A DNA stretch of 13,191 nucleotides from SSEF01 sp964398485 (GCA_964398485.1 CAYNMD010000023.1:1-13191); one strand, 5' to 3'. Shown: positions 1-6,263, counted from the stretch's first letter. The notes: generated by a model from the sequence alone, not told the origin. Program-made: numbers and translations.

Positions 1-136
<136 letters not shown>

Positions 137-488
137 GATGACCGATGATTTGCTTCGTACACGACTCATCTCAGTCAATGTACAAACATCTTGCGATGCT
201 CATCAGGTGAGACGAAAGTCCGTGAGTTAGTGACTTTTCTCTGCTCACCCAAGCAGAAAAAAATCCCCACCTGCCTTACGGCAACGACTTTCTTTCTCCT
301 GCCGTCTTGAGAAGACGTGTCAGAAGAAGAATAGAAGAGTTATTTGGAAGATTGCTCTTCCTACCATGCATACTCCGCACGGAATATACATGGCTTAGGA
401 CTAACCACAGAAAACTGTGATTCGTTTTGACTCATTACTAACCTAATTTTTAAGGAAAACAAAAGAGAAGAAGGTTCTTCTCGATTGC
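137..488 (-). other. 16S rRNA precursor leader (no gene)
   Basis: This ~350-nt stretch between the rRNA promoter (transcription start near 488) and the mature 16S 5' end has no convincing ORF. It should be the transcribed leader that is removed during rRNA maturation. It folds into several local hairpins. Besides the strong one at 364-393 there are a small CACAG...CTGTG hairpin near 408-421, a CTGC/GCAG hairpin near 241-256 and a GCC/GGC hairpin near 272-284. I looked for a boxA antitermination element (TGCTCTTTAACA-like) and found only weak partial matches. The 16S 3' end is outside the window, so the RNase III processing stem cannot be paired. Confidence 0.7.
364..393 (-). other. Strong hairpin in the 16S leader
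   Basis: On either strand this 30-nt element is a nearly perfect inverted repeat: the arms CCATGTATATTCCG and CGGAGTATGCATGG (minus strand) pair along essentially their full length with two G.U pairs and a very small loop. It sits ~230 nt upstream of the mature 16S 5' end. No T-run follows it, so it is not a terminator. A structural or processing role in the precursor rRNA is likely; this is inference. Confidence 0.6.
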
Positions 489-494
489 TTAGGC

Positions 495-523
495 AGTATA
501 GGGGGTGATTTCTCCCTTGTCAA
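495..523 (-). promoter_or_regulatory. rRNA operon promoter (housekeeping sigma type)
   Basis: On the minus strand a perfect -35 box TTGACA (518-523) is followed by exactly 17 bp and a TATACT -10 box (495-500), giving a start near 488. This matches the sigma70/sigmaA consensus in 11 of 12 positions and is correctly placed and oriented for the 16S gene. Upstream of the -35 lie several A/T tracts shared with the divergent plus-strand promoter at 574-602. Confidence 0.87.
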
Positions 524-573
524 GGGTTTTTTGATAGCCCCAAAAATAGACCAAAAATTGCCCTTTTTAACCA

Positions 574-602
574 TTGACATACTACCTAAAAAAGGGTAAA
601 TT
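574..602 (+). promoter_or_regulatory. Promoter of the first small-membrane-protein cassette
   Basis: A perfect TTGACA (574-579) is followed by a 17-bp spacer and TAAATT (597-602). Predicted start is near 609, leaving an ~80-nt leader before the GTG start at 692. The leader carries a short CCGG-AAAT-CCGG hairpin around 619-630. It is divergent to the rRNA promoter; only ~50 bp separate the two -35 boxes. Confidence 0.7.
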
Positions 603-691
603 TTTGAGTTGGAATTGACCGGAAATCCGGATCAGCCAGCAATTCTCTCCCTCCTTAACAATCCTCATTCCGAGAAGAAAGAGGTTACTCC

Positions 692-916
692 GTGCTCCAA
701 ATTTGCACCCTCGATACCTTTCGCCTCATCGTTACCGCTGCACGCCGAGGTGCTTTTGGCCCCTTTGGTGTCATCCAGGGATGCCTCGATATGGGCGATC
801 AAGAATGTACGGCAGCCAAAGCTCTCCTCGAAGAGCTCGGGGTGTCTGATGCCGAACTCGATCAGTTCATAAGAGGCTATCAAGAGTACCAAGCTGCCAA
901 GCGCAGCGCAACCTAA
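692..916 (+). CDS. Small soluble helical protein, cassette 1 (paralogue of 1712-2044)
   Basis: 74 residues, not recognised as a known family. The GTG start is chosen because AGAGG stands at an ideal distance upstream. There is no signal peptide or membrane segment; the protein looks mostly alpha-helical. Aligned by eye with the first protein of the next cassette it shares a pattern: F-x-L-[IL]..A...RRG....FG near residues 10-26, and an AEL-x-Q motif near 54-58 preceded by a Ser/Thr turn. The second half could form a small helical bundle or a helix-turn-helix-like fold, but no DNA-binding motif is clear. It is first in a unit with two membrane proteins (11-nt gap to the next gene), so it may be their cytoplasmic partner or regulator; that is inference. 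Reality as a gene is supported by the ribosome-binding site, promoter and paralogue. Confidence 0.75.
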   Translation: MLQICTLDTFRLIVTAARRGAFGPFGVIQGCLDMGDQECTAAKALLEELGVSDAELDQFIRGYQEYQAAKRSAT

Positions 917-927
917 GGCGAGACGCT

Positions 928-1320
928 ATGAATCCCCCATCAACACGTCGGATGGTCATTACCTCCACTCTCTTCAGTTTCCTCTACCTCGTCTTGGCCA
1001 CTCTTGCTGCCGGGGCACTAGCTGAACTGATGATCCCTCACCGGATCAACGAAGGGGTAAATTTCGAGATCTTCCTGAGTCTTCGATTCGGCCTCGTGTT
1101 TGCCCTCATCATCGTCCTTGTTGGCTACTGCTTCCAGAAGAAGAGGTGGCGATCGGGTAGCCTCTTCTTTGCGCTCCCCATCATTGCCTTCGCTGTACGG
1201 TGGCATATACCGCCCATCGCCAGCACTCTTTCGCTGTGGGGCGTACTGACTTTTGCCATCTATCAAGTCAGAGCTCTGCACATTCAAAGACAATCGACCA
1301 TCCCGGGAGGCCCTTCATGA
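928..1320 (+). CDS. Four-TM membrane protein of unknown function, cassette 1
   Basis: 130 residues. Hydrophobic segments lie roughly at residues 10-32, 51-69, 76-91 and 96-113, joined by short charged loops (for example KKRWR at 71-75). The N-terminus (STRRM) is basic, suggesting a cytoplasmic start. There are no catalytic motifs or cysteine pairs that I recognise. The ATG is preceded by AAGG at a usable distance. It sits 11 nt after the small helical protein, and its stop overlaps the start of the next gene in ATGA, so the two membrane proteins are probably translationally coupled. The sequence is GC-richer than the ribosomal genes of the window. Function unknown. Confidence 0.78.
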   Translation: MNPPSTRRMVITSTLFSFLYLVLATLAAGALAELMIPHRINEGVNFEIFLSLRFGLVFALIIVLVGYCFQKKRWRSGSLFFALPIIAFAVRWHIPPIASTLSLWGVLTFAIYQVRALHIQRQSTIPGGPS

Positions 1321-1541
1321 AGTCTCTCTGTCACAATTTCGGAAGCGCTCTCTGGATTTGCCTGCTGGCCCTCGCTGTCTTTTTCGCACTGGTGATTGGG
1401 TTCATCAGCGCCTGCCTCGGGAGAGATTTCGGGAGCTGCGCCACCTTTGGCATCGGCATTGTGATCTACGGCGCCCTGCTCATTACCATCGGAATTCTCG
1501 CTCTCTGGAAGCTCGAATCACCGAATCGTCCGGGTGAGTGA
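1317..1541 (+). CDS. Small two-TM protein with an extracytoplasmic Cys loop, cassette 1
   Basis: 74 residues. The ATG at 1317 overlaps the previous stop (ATGA) and has GGAGG six bases upstream, which decides the start. Two hydrophobic segments (about 10-32 and 43-64) flank a short loop holding C33 and C41, with R36 and an FG pair at 38-39. The second cysteine is followed by C-x4-I-G-I-V as the next TM begins. The same C...R..[FW]G..C-x4-[IV]-G-[IV]-[IV] arrangement occurs twice in the cassette 2 membrane protein (2022-2519). By the positive-inside rule the cysteines face outward and could form a disulfide. An intrinsic terminator follows six bases after the stop. Function unknown. Confidence 0.75.
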   Translation: MKSLCHNFGSALWICLLALAVFFALVIGFISACLGRDFGSCATFGIGIVIYGALLITIGILALWKLESPNRPGE

Positions 1542-1546
1542 CCACT

Positions 1547-1590
1547 ACGCGTCTTGAGGAAATCTTTCCTTGGGGCGCGTTTGTTTTTTC
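1547..1590 (+). terminator. Intrinsic terminator ending cassette 1
   Basis: Bases 1547-1580 form a continuous ~15-bp hairpin from ACGCG.../...CGCGT through several G.U pairs to AGGAA/TTTCC with a four-base loop, followed at once by TTGTTTTTTC (1581-1590). It begins six bases after the stop of the 1317-1541 gene and separates the two cassettes. Confidence 0.85.
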
Positions 1591-1599
1591 TATTTCTTA

Positions 1600-1628
1600 T
1601 TGACACTCAACAAATCGAGATCCATAGC
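1600..1628 (+). promoter_or_regulatory. Probable promoter of cassette 2
   Basis: A perfect TTGACA -35 box (1600-1605) lies just after the cassette 1 terminator. The best -10 at 17-bp spacing is CATAGC (1623-1628), which is weak. Predicted start is near 1635, giving a leader of about 77 nt before the ATG at 1712. The terminator upstream makes a local promoter necessary. Confidence 0.55.
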
Positions 1629-1640
1629 AAAGACAAGTTG

Positions 1641-1689
1641 TTTACCAATTTGTTTTGGTAAAGCGGTGAGAGTCTCCCGTTCGAGACTC
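1641..1689 (+). promoter_or_regulatory. Two consecutive hairpins in the cassette 2 leader
   Basis: Hairpin one has perfect 8-bp arms TTTACCAA (1641-1648) and TTGGTAAA (1655-1662) with a 6-base loop. Hairpin two has perfect 7-bp arms GAGTCTC (1670-1676) and GAGACTC (1683-1689), also with a 6-base loop. Both lie between the promoter and the ribosome-binding site (AGGAG at about 1701-1705). No riboswitch class is recognised. They may stabilise the mRNA or bind a protein; this is inference. Confidence 0.55.
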
Positions 1690-1711
1690 ATCATGTATCG
1701 AGGAGATTTGC

Positions 1712-2044
1712 ATGTCTTTGAGTTTGACTTCCCTGCGATCCATGGGACACGACGTTGTCCATGGCATCAGGCGTCTCCTCGAGGCGCTGCAATTCGAGAA
1801 TGACCCTTTAGCCGCCGAGCATTTCGCTCTTCTGTCAGCCATCGAACAACTGCGTCGCGGTATCCCAGTAGATCAGTTTGGCTATTCCTACCTGAAGAGA
1901 CTCGTGGAAGCCTCTCCTACAGCACGCCAAGCTGCCATGGCAGAAGCCAACTGCACTCCGGCCGAACTGGAGCAATGGCAACGTCAGCAAGGCCACCTTC
2001 CTCATCACTCAGGAGAGACTCATGCCACACCCTCTGCGTCATGA
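1712..2044 (+). CDS. Soluble helical protein, cassette 2 (paralogue of 692-916)
   Basis: 110 residues. ATG chosen because AGGAG lies six bases upstream. It is hydrophilic and mostly helical with no signal peptide. Residues ~36-98 share a pattern with the 74-residue protein of cassette 1: F-x-L-L..A....RRG....FG, then a helical stretch and a Thr/Ser-containing turn before AEL-x-Q (about 84-88). The last ~15 residues are rich in His, Thr and Ser (QGHLPHHSGETH). The 3' end overlaps the next gene by 23 bases in another frame, so the two are likely coupled. Its position first in a unit of membrane proteins repeats cassette 1. Homology is judged by eye and the function is unknown. Confidence 0.78.
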   Translation: MSLSLTSLRSMGHDVVHGIRRLLEALQFENDPLAAEHFALLSAIEQLRRGIPVDQFGYSYLKRLVEASPTARQAAMAEANCTPAELEQWQRQQGHLPHHSGETHATPSAS

Positions 2045-2519
2045 ACCAGTACTCCTCAGAGCCATCCTCACATCAGCTGGGGTGTGCACCAGTTCACTGA
2101 TCGCTGTTCTGAGTGAGGCTGCAAACTCGAGTTGCCGAGACTCCTGGTTTGGACCAGGTTGCATTGCCTGGTATATCGGCATCATCCTCACACTCCCGAT
2201 CGCCGGTGCTCTCTTCTGGCATGGGATGACACGAGATGACCGCGATGAGCTCGTCAAGAGGTTCTGGCTGACTCCTCCTTGGTGTTCAGCACTCCTTGCG
2301 GGGCTCGCCATCGGTTGTGCCTTTCTTGCTTGGTCTACCTTCTGGGCCATCCGCGTCAACTGTCCGCCCTCCCGGTGGGGATTTGACTGCAGTAGTCACT
2401 CGGTAGGAGTGATCATGCTCACGTTCATTTCCATTGGCTGTGGATTCCTCGCTGTCCGTCGGCTGCTCGTCCGTCAACCGAAGAGTAATCAGGTCGCCCT
2501 CCTCCCAACCCAATACTGA
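2022..2519 (+). CDS. Four-TM protein with two Cys-loop modules, cassette 2
   Basis: 165 residues. The ATG has AGGAG six bases upstream, inside the preceding gene. Predicted TM segments are about 10-31, 46-67, 86-108 and 126-148. The central charged loop (TRDDRDELVKR) and basic C-terminus (RRLLVRQPK) point inward, placing two loops outside. Each outer loop has a C-x8-C pair (C38/C47 and C114/C123) with an FG or WG pair just before the second Cys, followed by C-x4-[IV]-G-[IV]-I into the next TM. The protein thus looks like an internal duplication of the two-TM module found once in the 1317-1541 gene. I do not recognise the family; a disulfide-stabilised outer loop is inferred, not shown. Confidence 0.78.
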   Translation: MPHPLRHEPVLLRAILTSAGVCTSSLIAVLSEAANSSCRDSWFGPGCIAWYIGIILTLPIAGALFWHGMTRDDRDELVKRFWLTPPWCSALLAGLAIGCAFLAWSTFWAIRVNCPPSRWGFDCSSHSVGVIMLTFISIGCGFLAVRRLLVRQPKSNQVALLPTQY

Positions 2520-2531
2520 GGCGGCGGCATC

Positions 2532-2666
2532 ATGGAACACACTCTTTGGATACCTCTCGCAGCGCTTGCGATTGGCCTGGTATTCCGTTGGATCTGGTGC
2601 TGGCTCAGTAAGCGGCTGCAACAGATGGACGAGGGATCACCTGCTATGCACTACCACATGTGGTAA
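2532..2666 (+). CDS. 44-residue single-TM protein, cassette 2
   Basis: A short ORF missed by a 60-codon cutoff. It encodes 44 residues: a hydrophobic N-terminal half (about residues 5-26, rich in Trp: W6, W20, W22, W24) followed by a polar tail with SKRLQQ and ending HYHMW. GAGG stands about ten bases before the ATG, the gap to the previous stop is 12 nt, and the intrinsic terminator begins about 25 nt after its stop, so it fits as the last gene of the unit. In length class and position it parallels the small membrane protein that ends cassette 1, but it lacks the Cys loop. No family recognised. Confidence 0.6.
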   Translation: MEHTLWIPLAALAIGLVFRWIWCWLSKRLQQMDEGSPAMHYHMW

Positions 2667-2691
2667 ATGCCTACCAACACCTCTCGTGTCC

Positions 2692-2731
2692 ACACGCACC
2701 AAGCAAAAAGCTCTGGTGCGTGTTTCATTTT
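2692..2731 (+). terminator. Intrinsic terminator ending cassette 2
   Basis: A perfect 10-bp stem (ACACGCACCA at 2692-2701 with its complement at 2714-2723) encloses a loop with a further AGC/GCT pairing, followed by TTTCATTTTCT. It terminates plus-strand transcription. On the minus strand no T-run follows, so it does not obviously serve the converging 2739-3230 gene. Confidence 0.85.
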
Positions 2732-2738
2732 CTCTCGA

Positions 2739-3230
2739 TTACCTCAAACGAGTATTGATTATGAAAAGAGAAAGAATAGGAACAATCAGCCAAAACATGA
2801 GAGCAAACGGTGAGGCAATATAGCTGTAGAGATTAGGACTCACCCAGTCGAGTACTAATGATTTGGGCAAGAAACTAAAAATAGTTGAAATCACCGAGCC
2901 AGTCACGAGAAAGGAGGTTACAAAAAAGCGCCAGAAGAAATCCGTCCCTGCACTGGTGATGTGTATATCAAATAATCGTTCATCAAACATAGTCAGAACG
3001 ACCAACAGGATGAGAAAAAGCCCTGCCTTAGCATACACGCTGAAAGCAAACCATTCGTCCGGGACAATACCTACCAAAGCTACTGCTATATAAACATTGA
3101 TCAAAATATTCACGAGCTTCCAGCGACCAAAAACAAACCCCGAAAGAAGGGAGACGCCGATAAAGAGGAGAATGAGAGAAAGATCGCCGGCTATTGTAGA
3201 TGGAATAAAAGCATTCAGTCGTTCAAGCAT
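2739..3230 (-). CDS. Conserved-looking integral membrane protein, unknown function
   Basis: 163 residues from the ATG at 3230; a GTG two codons further upstream (3236) is an alternative, and neither has a clear ribosome-binding site. Four or five hydrophobic segments are visible, at about residues 16-34, 43-58, 67-82, 100-120 and 135-157. The short loop after the first TM reads FGRWKLVN, and a DERLFDI motif follows the third. I associate this kind of protein with hypothetical Patescibacteria membrane proteins, but I cannot name a family. It is divergent from the PEGA-domain gene with ~120 bp between them, which hold only weak promoter-like sequences (for example TTGTTC...TAGCGT on the plus strand). 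It converges on cassette 2. Confidence 0.8.
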   Translation of the reverse strand: MLERLNAFIPSTIAGDLSLILLFIGVSLLSGFVFGRWKLVNILINVYIAVALVGIVPDEWFAFSVYAKAGLFLILLVVLTMFDERLFDIHITSAGTDFFWRFFVTSFLVTGSVISTIFSFLPKSLVLDWVSPNLYSYIASPFALMFWLIVPILSLFIINTRLR

Positions 3231-3355
3231 AGACACGAAAAAACTGTAAAAAATAACCAGTCCACCACTAGCCCCAGTCTAGCACCAAAAAATAGCGAGA
3301 AAAAGCACCCCCATTCTCGCTTGTTCCCCCTCTGCTTATGTGCTAGCGTAACAGC

Positions 3356-4804
3356 ATGATCCTCTCTCGAAACCGGTCTTGGATTTTTCTTTTTTTTGTG
3401 GTCCTATTTGGAATCACCGCCTCAACGGTGCTCTTTTTTGCGTTTGGCTATCGCTATAGCTTTGAGCGAGGAATATTTATCTATTCTGGATCCGTAACGA
3501 TCAAAACAATCCCCGAAACCGTCTCCATCGAAATTGATGGTGAGTCCATCCCCAAAAAAAGACTTGGGCTTCTCAATAATTCTGTCCATATCACTGGGCT
3601 CATGCCGGGTGAACATACACTCAAACTAACTGCTCCCGATCATGCCGCTTGGGAAAAGCAGGTCGTTATTGAAAGCGGTATTTCTCGTGAGTTTTGGAAT
3701 ATTATCCTCCCACGCACAGACTATCCACTCACTCCTCTATCAGCGTCAGAGCACGTAGTCAAAATTTTTCCCCATCCATCCAATGACAACAGTTTTGTCT
3801 TCGTTAAAGAGCTGTCCCAAGAAACAAGCCTCGTCTTTTTTGACTACACTCGAGGTGAAAGTCGACAGGTCTTTTCTCTCCAAAATAGTCAGTACGATCC
3901 AAACACCACCGAAAACCTGGAATGGTCCTGGTTTGAAGATGGCCGCTATGTCATCCTTCCTCTTACCCATGAAGGCACACTTAAACATTTCATTATAGAC
4001 ACGAGCGATGGAAGTTTTTTCTCCCTTGAAGAACGCTTCACCATAAATAATATTCGTACCGTTCGCTGGAATACAGAAAATACTAAAGAATTACTTTTCC
4101 TATCAGGCACCACTCTGTATCAATTTTCCCTCGAAGAAACACTCCCACCACAAGCTATCAATGAGGAGGTTCTTACCTACAGCTTCGCTGATGACACTCT
4201 CTACTTTGTAGGTAATCAAGGGGAAGTATGGGAAGATCAGGGAAATCGCCTCGTCACCATCACCCCCATCATTCCCTTTGCCAAAGATGCTGCCCTAAGC
4301 CTTACCGTCTATGAGCGAGATCGATTAGCAGTCCAAGAGCTCACTGGTGCTCGTCGATTATTTATGATCTATCCGAGCCCCAATGATCGCCTACCAACTA
4401 TCAAAGAATTAGCCAGTAATGTAAAAACTGTTCAGTTCTCCAATGATGGGAAAAAACTTCTTTTCGCAACAGACCATGAAATCAGCGTTGCTTTTGCCAA
4501 TGATTGGGAAGTACAGCCGAGGAGACAGACTGGCGATATTGTCCAAGTGGCTCGTTTCTCAGACAAAATAAACAATGTCCAGTGGGCAGAAAATTATGAA
4601 CATGTCGTTTTTAGTCGTGGTAATACCATCAAGTTTATTGAGCTCGATGGAAGGGACCATCGAGTACTCGCTGATATCACCACTCTTCAGGAATCCCCCA
4701 CACAAATACTCCCCCATTTCTCAACCAATCAGTTTCTTATTTTAAGCTCCACAGGTGTCGCCACCTTTACCTTCCCCGAACCCCAAGGTCTCTTCGGGCA
4801 ATAG
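3356..4804 (+). CDS. Membrane-anchored PEGA-domain / beta-propeller-like protein
   Basis: 482 residues. The N-terminus has a short basic stretch and one hydrophobic anchor (about 9-30), with no lipobox. Residues ~45-110 look like a PEGA domain: a beta-rich SGSVTIKTIPETVSIEIDG start, then a MPGEHTLKL turn at 83-91 and AAWEKQVVIESG. The remaining ~350 residues are beta-strand rich with repeated W/F-D-G and NDGKKLLF-like blades, as in WD40- or TolB-like propellers. Proteins of this build are common in Parcubacteria as extracytoplasmic proteins of unknown role, perhaps binding wall polymers or surface proteins. No ribosome-binding site precedes the ATG, as for most core genes here. The stop is followed by a hairpin shared with the ribosomal operon. 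Domain call good, function unknown. Confidence 0.82.
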   Translation: MILSRNRSWIFLFFVVLFGITASTVLFFAFGYRYSFERGIFIYSGSVTIKTIPETVSIEIDGESIPKKRLGLLNNSVHITGLMPGEHTLKLTAPDHAAWEKQVVIESGISREFWNIILPRTDYPLTPLSASEHVVKIFPHPSNDNSFVFVKELSQETSLVFFDYTRGESRQVFSLQNSQYDPNTTENLEWSWFEDGRYVILPLTHEGTLKHFIIDTSDGSFFSLEERFTINNIRTVRWNTENTKELLFLSGTTLYQFSLEETLPPQAINEEVLTYSFADDTLYFVGNQGEVWEDQGNRLVTITPIIPFAKDAALSLTVYERDRLAVQELTGARRLFMIYPSPNDRLPTIKELASNVKTVQFSNDGKKLLFATDHEISVAFANDWEVQPRRQTGDIVQVARFSDKINNVQWAENYEHVVFSRGNTIKFIELDGRDHRVLADITTLQESPTQILPHFSTNQFLILSSTGVATFTFPEPQGLFGQ

Positions 4805-4837
4805 AATAGACTTTGTATAAAAATGGCTTATACGCAA

Positions 4838-4863
4838 GAAAAAACACCCCTTTCGGGGTGCTT
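4838..4863 (-). terminator. Intrinsic terminator of the ribosomal protein operon
   Basis: CACCCC (4845-4850) and GGGGTG (4855-4860) pair around a TTTC loop, extendable by two pairs. Read on the minus strand it is followed by TGTTTTTTCTT, a good terminator 18 bases after the rpsI stop. On the plus strand only TTT follows, so it is at best a weak terminator for the PEGA-domain gene. Confidence 0.85.
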
Positions 4864-4880
4864 TAAGAAAGCTTTGAGGT

Positions 4881-5342
4881 TTAGCGCTTGGCCCACTGTG
4901 GTGCTCGACGAGCCTTGTGAAGACCTGGCTTCTTACGTTCTACCGCACGAGGATCACGAGTAAGAAGCTTCTCAGCCTTCAGTGGAGCTCGGAGAAGAGC
5001 ATCTCTTTCCACTAAAGCACGGGCGATACCTAGTTTGACAGCATCGGCCTGACCAGAAAGACCACCACCATTCACGTGAACGGTAATATGTGCTGACTTA
5101 TCCTGACCGACAGTCTTGAGAGGTGCCAACACTGCTTCTCGCTGCGCTGTGGTATTGAAATATTGATCAAATGGACGGTCATTAACCAAAATCTCTACAG
5201 TATCAGCCTTGGCCTCTGGGTACAACCTGACCTGAGCCACAGCCGTTTTGCGTCGGCCAACAGCATACACATAACGACCTTCCTTAGGAGTCGTTTCTTT
5301 GACTGCTGTCTTCTTAGGAGCTACTTTGGTTGCCGTTGCCAT
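4881..5342 (-). CDS. rpsI: 30S ribosomal protein S9
   Basis: 153 residues. The core starts with YVYAVGRRKTAVAQVRLYP (about 24-42), includes the GGGLSGQADAVKLGIARAL segment and ends in the basic tail RRAPQWAKR, whose terminal Lys-Arg reaches the P-site tRNA in known ribosomes. About 22 extra N-terminal residues, rich in Lys, Thr and Ala, precede the core; the family usually has ~130 residues. It is the last gene of the operon, 14 nt after rplM and just before the terminator. No ribosome-binding site is visible. Identification is certain. Confidence 0.97.
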   Translation of the reverse strand: MATATKVAPKKTAVKETTPKEGRYVYAVGRRKTAVAQVRLYPEAKADTVEILVNDRPFDQYFNTTAQREAVLAPLKTVGQDKSAHITVHVNGGGLSGQADAVKLGIARALVERDALLRAPLKAEKLLTRDPRAVERKKPGLHKARRAPQWAKR

Positions 5343-5356
5343 ACGTATCGAAATAA

Positions 5357-5770
5357 TTAGTGAGTCACATCAATTACCCGCTTCCCATATTCTGCATCGC
5401 GGAAAAGCTTGAGCCTCGTGAGCATCTTGGCACGAAGAGAATTCTTGGGAAGCATACCATAGACCGCTTGCCAAATAAGCTTCCGTGAATCTTTCTTCCG
5501 CTGATCCTTGAAAGAAATAGCGGTGATACCTCCTGGATAACCTGAAAACCGATTATAGATCTTGCTGTTGGCCTTGTTACCAGTCACCTCTACTCCGTCG
5601 GTATTGATCACCACAATAGCGTCTCCTCCATCGATATGTGGGGCATAATTTACTTTGTTCTTACCGGAAAGAACGGTAGCAATCTCAGTGGCAAGCCGCC
5701 CTAAAACCTTCCCCTGAGCATTAAACAAGTGGACGGTACGCTTTGTAGATTGCATAGTGGCTGACTTCAT
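5357..5770 (-). CDS. rplM: 50S ribosomal protein L13
   Basis: 137 residues from the ATG at 5770. A GTG two codons upstream (5776) and an ATG five codons downstream (5755) are alternatives, and no ribosome-binding site decides. Family hallmarks are GKVLGRLATEIATVLSGKNK, the HIDGGDAIVVINTD block and SGYPGGI, followed by the MLPKNSLRAKMLTRLKLF region near the C-terminus. L13 is an early assembly protein of the large subunit binding 23S rRNA. The rplM-rpsI pair downstream of rplQ is the usual bacterial order. Length is close to the family norm (~142). Confidence 0.96.
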   Translation of the reverse strand: MKSATMQSTKRTVHLFNAQGKVLGRLATEIATVLSGKNKVNYAPHIDGGDAIVVINTDGVEVTGNKANSKIYNRFSGYPGGITAISFKDQRKKDSRKLIWQAVYGMLPKNSLRAKMLTRLKLFRDAEYGKRVIDVTH

Positions 5771-5793
5771 AAACACGTATAAGGGGGTATCAA

Positions 5794-6231
5794 TTATTTC
5801 TCAGTGACTTTCTTGGATTCCGTCTTCTTGGCTACTTTCTTTTTTTCAGTTTCAGGCAAAGTATCGAGGATAAGTTCCAAAACCGCCATCTCAGCTCCGT
5901 CACCCTTACGACGATCAAGCTTTACAATGCGGGTATAGCCACTCTTACGGCTAGCCAGACGAGCTGCCATATCACCAGCTATTTTCTTGGTAGCTTCCAA
6001 GGAAAGTCTCGTCCTCAAGAGACGGAGCTTAGTAGCTCGACGAGCCTTATCAGCATAAGCAACCTTACCATGATTCACCAGCTGATCAATATGATTCTTG
6101 AGCTCCTTGGCTTTGGCAAGAGTCGTTGTCATGCGCTCATGCATAATAAGACTACCAAGCATGGTCTTTAGGAGAGCATGTCGCCCCTTTCGTTCTCGAC
6201 TCAGTATTCGACCTTTATTGCGATGCTTCAT
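5794..6231 (-). CDS. rplQ: 50S ribosomal protein L17
   Basis: 145 residues. It begins MKHRNKGRILSRERKGRHAL, the typical L17 N-terminus, and continues with LMLGSL-type LKTMLGSLIMHERMTTTLAKAKELK. The core ends near residue 125 (VLELILDTLPE), followed by a lysine- and glutamate-rich tail of about 18 residues. L17 lies near the exit tunnel of the large subunit. It follows rpoA by 32 nt and precedes rplM by ~23 nt, as in many bacteria. No Shine-Dalgarno site is visible upstream. Confidence 0.97.
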   Translation of the reverse strand: MKHRNKGRILSRERKGRHALLKTMLGSLIMHERMTTTLAKAKELKNHIDQLVNHGKVAYADKARRATKLRLLRTRLSLEATKKIAGDMAARLASRKSGYTRIVKLDRRKGDGAEMAVLELILDTLPETEKKKVAKKTESKKVTEK

Positions 6232-6263
6232 ACGGGTAAGATGGGAAACTTAAAAAATCATTA

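Noticed and set aside
258..290. Terminator-like GCC/GGC hairpin plus T-run in the 16S leader (minus strand)
   Set aside because: The stem is only four to five bp and is separated from the T-run by a G-rich spacer, so termination inside the rRNA leader is unlikely.
320..360. Possible boxA antitermination element in the 16S leader
   Set aside because: Only partial matches to TGCTCTTTAACA (for example AACTCTTCTATT); not convincing.
609..872. 87-residue plus-strand ORF overlapping the 692-916 gene
   Set aside because: No ribosome-binding site, begins at the predicted transcription start, and is low-complexity Ser/Pro-rich. The overlapping 692-916 frame has an SD site and a paralogue.
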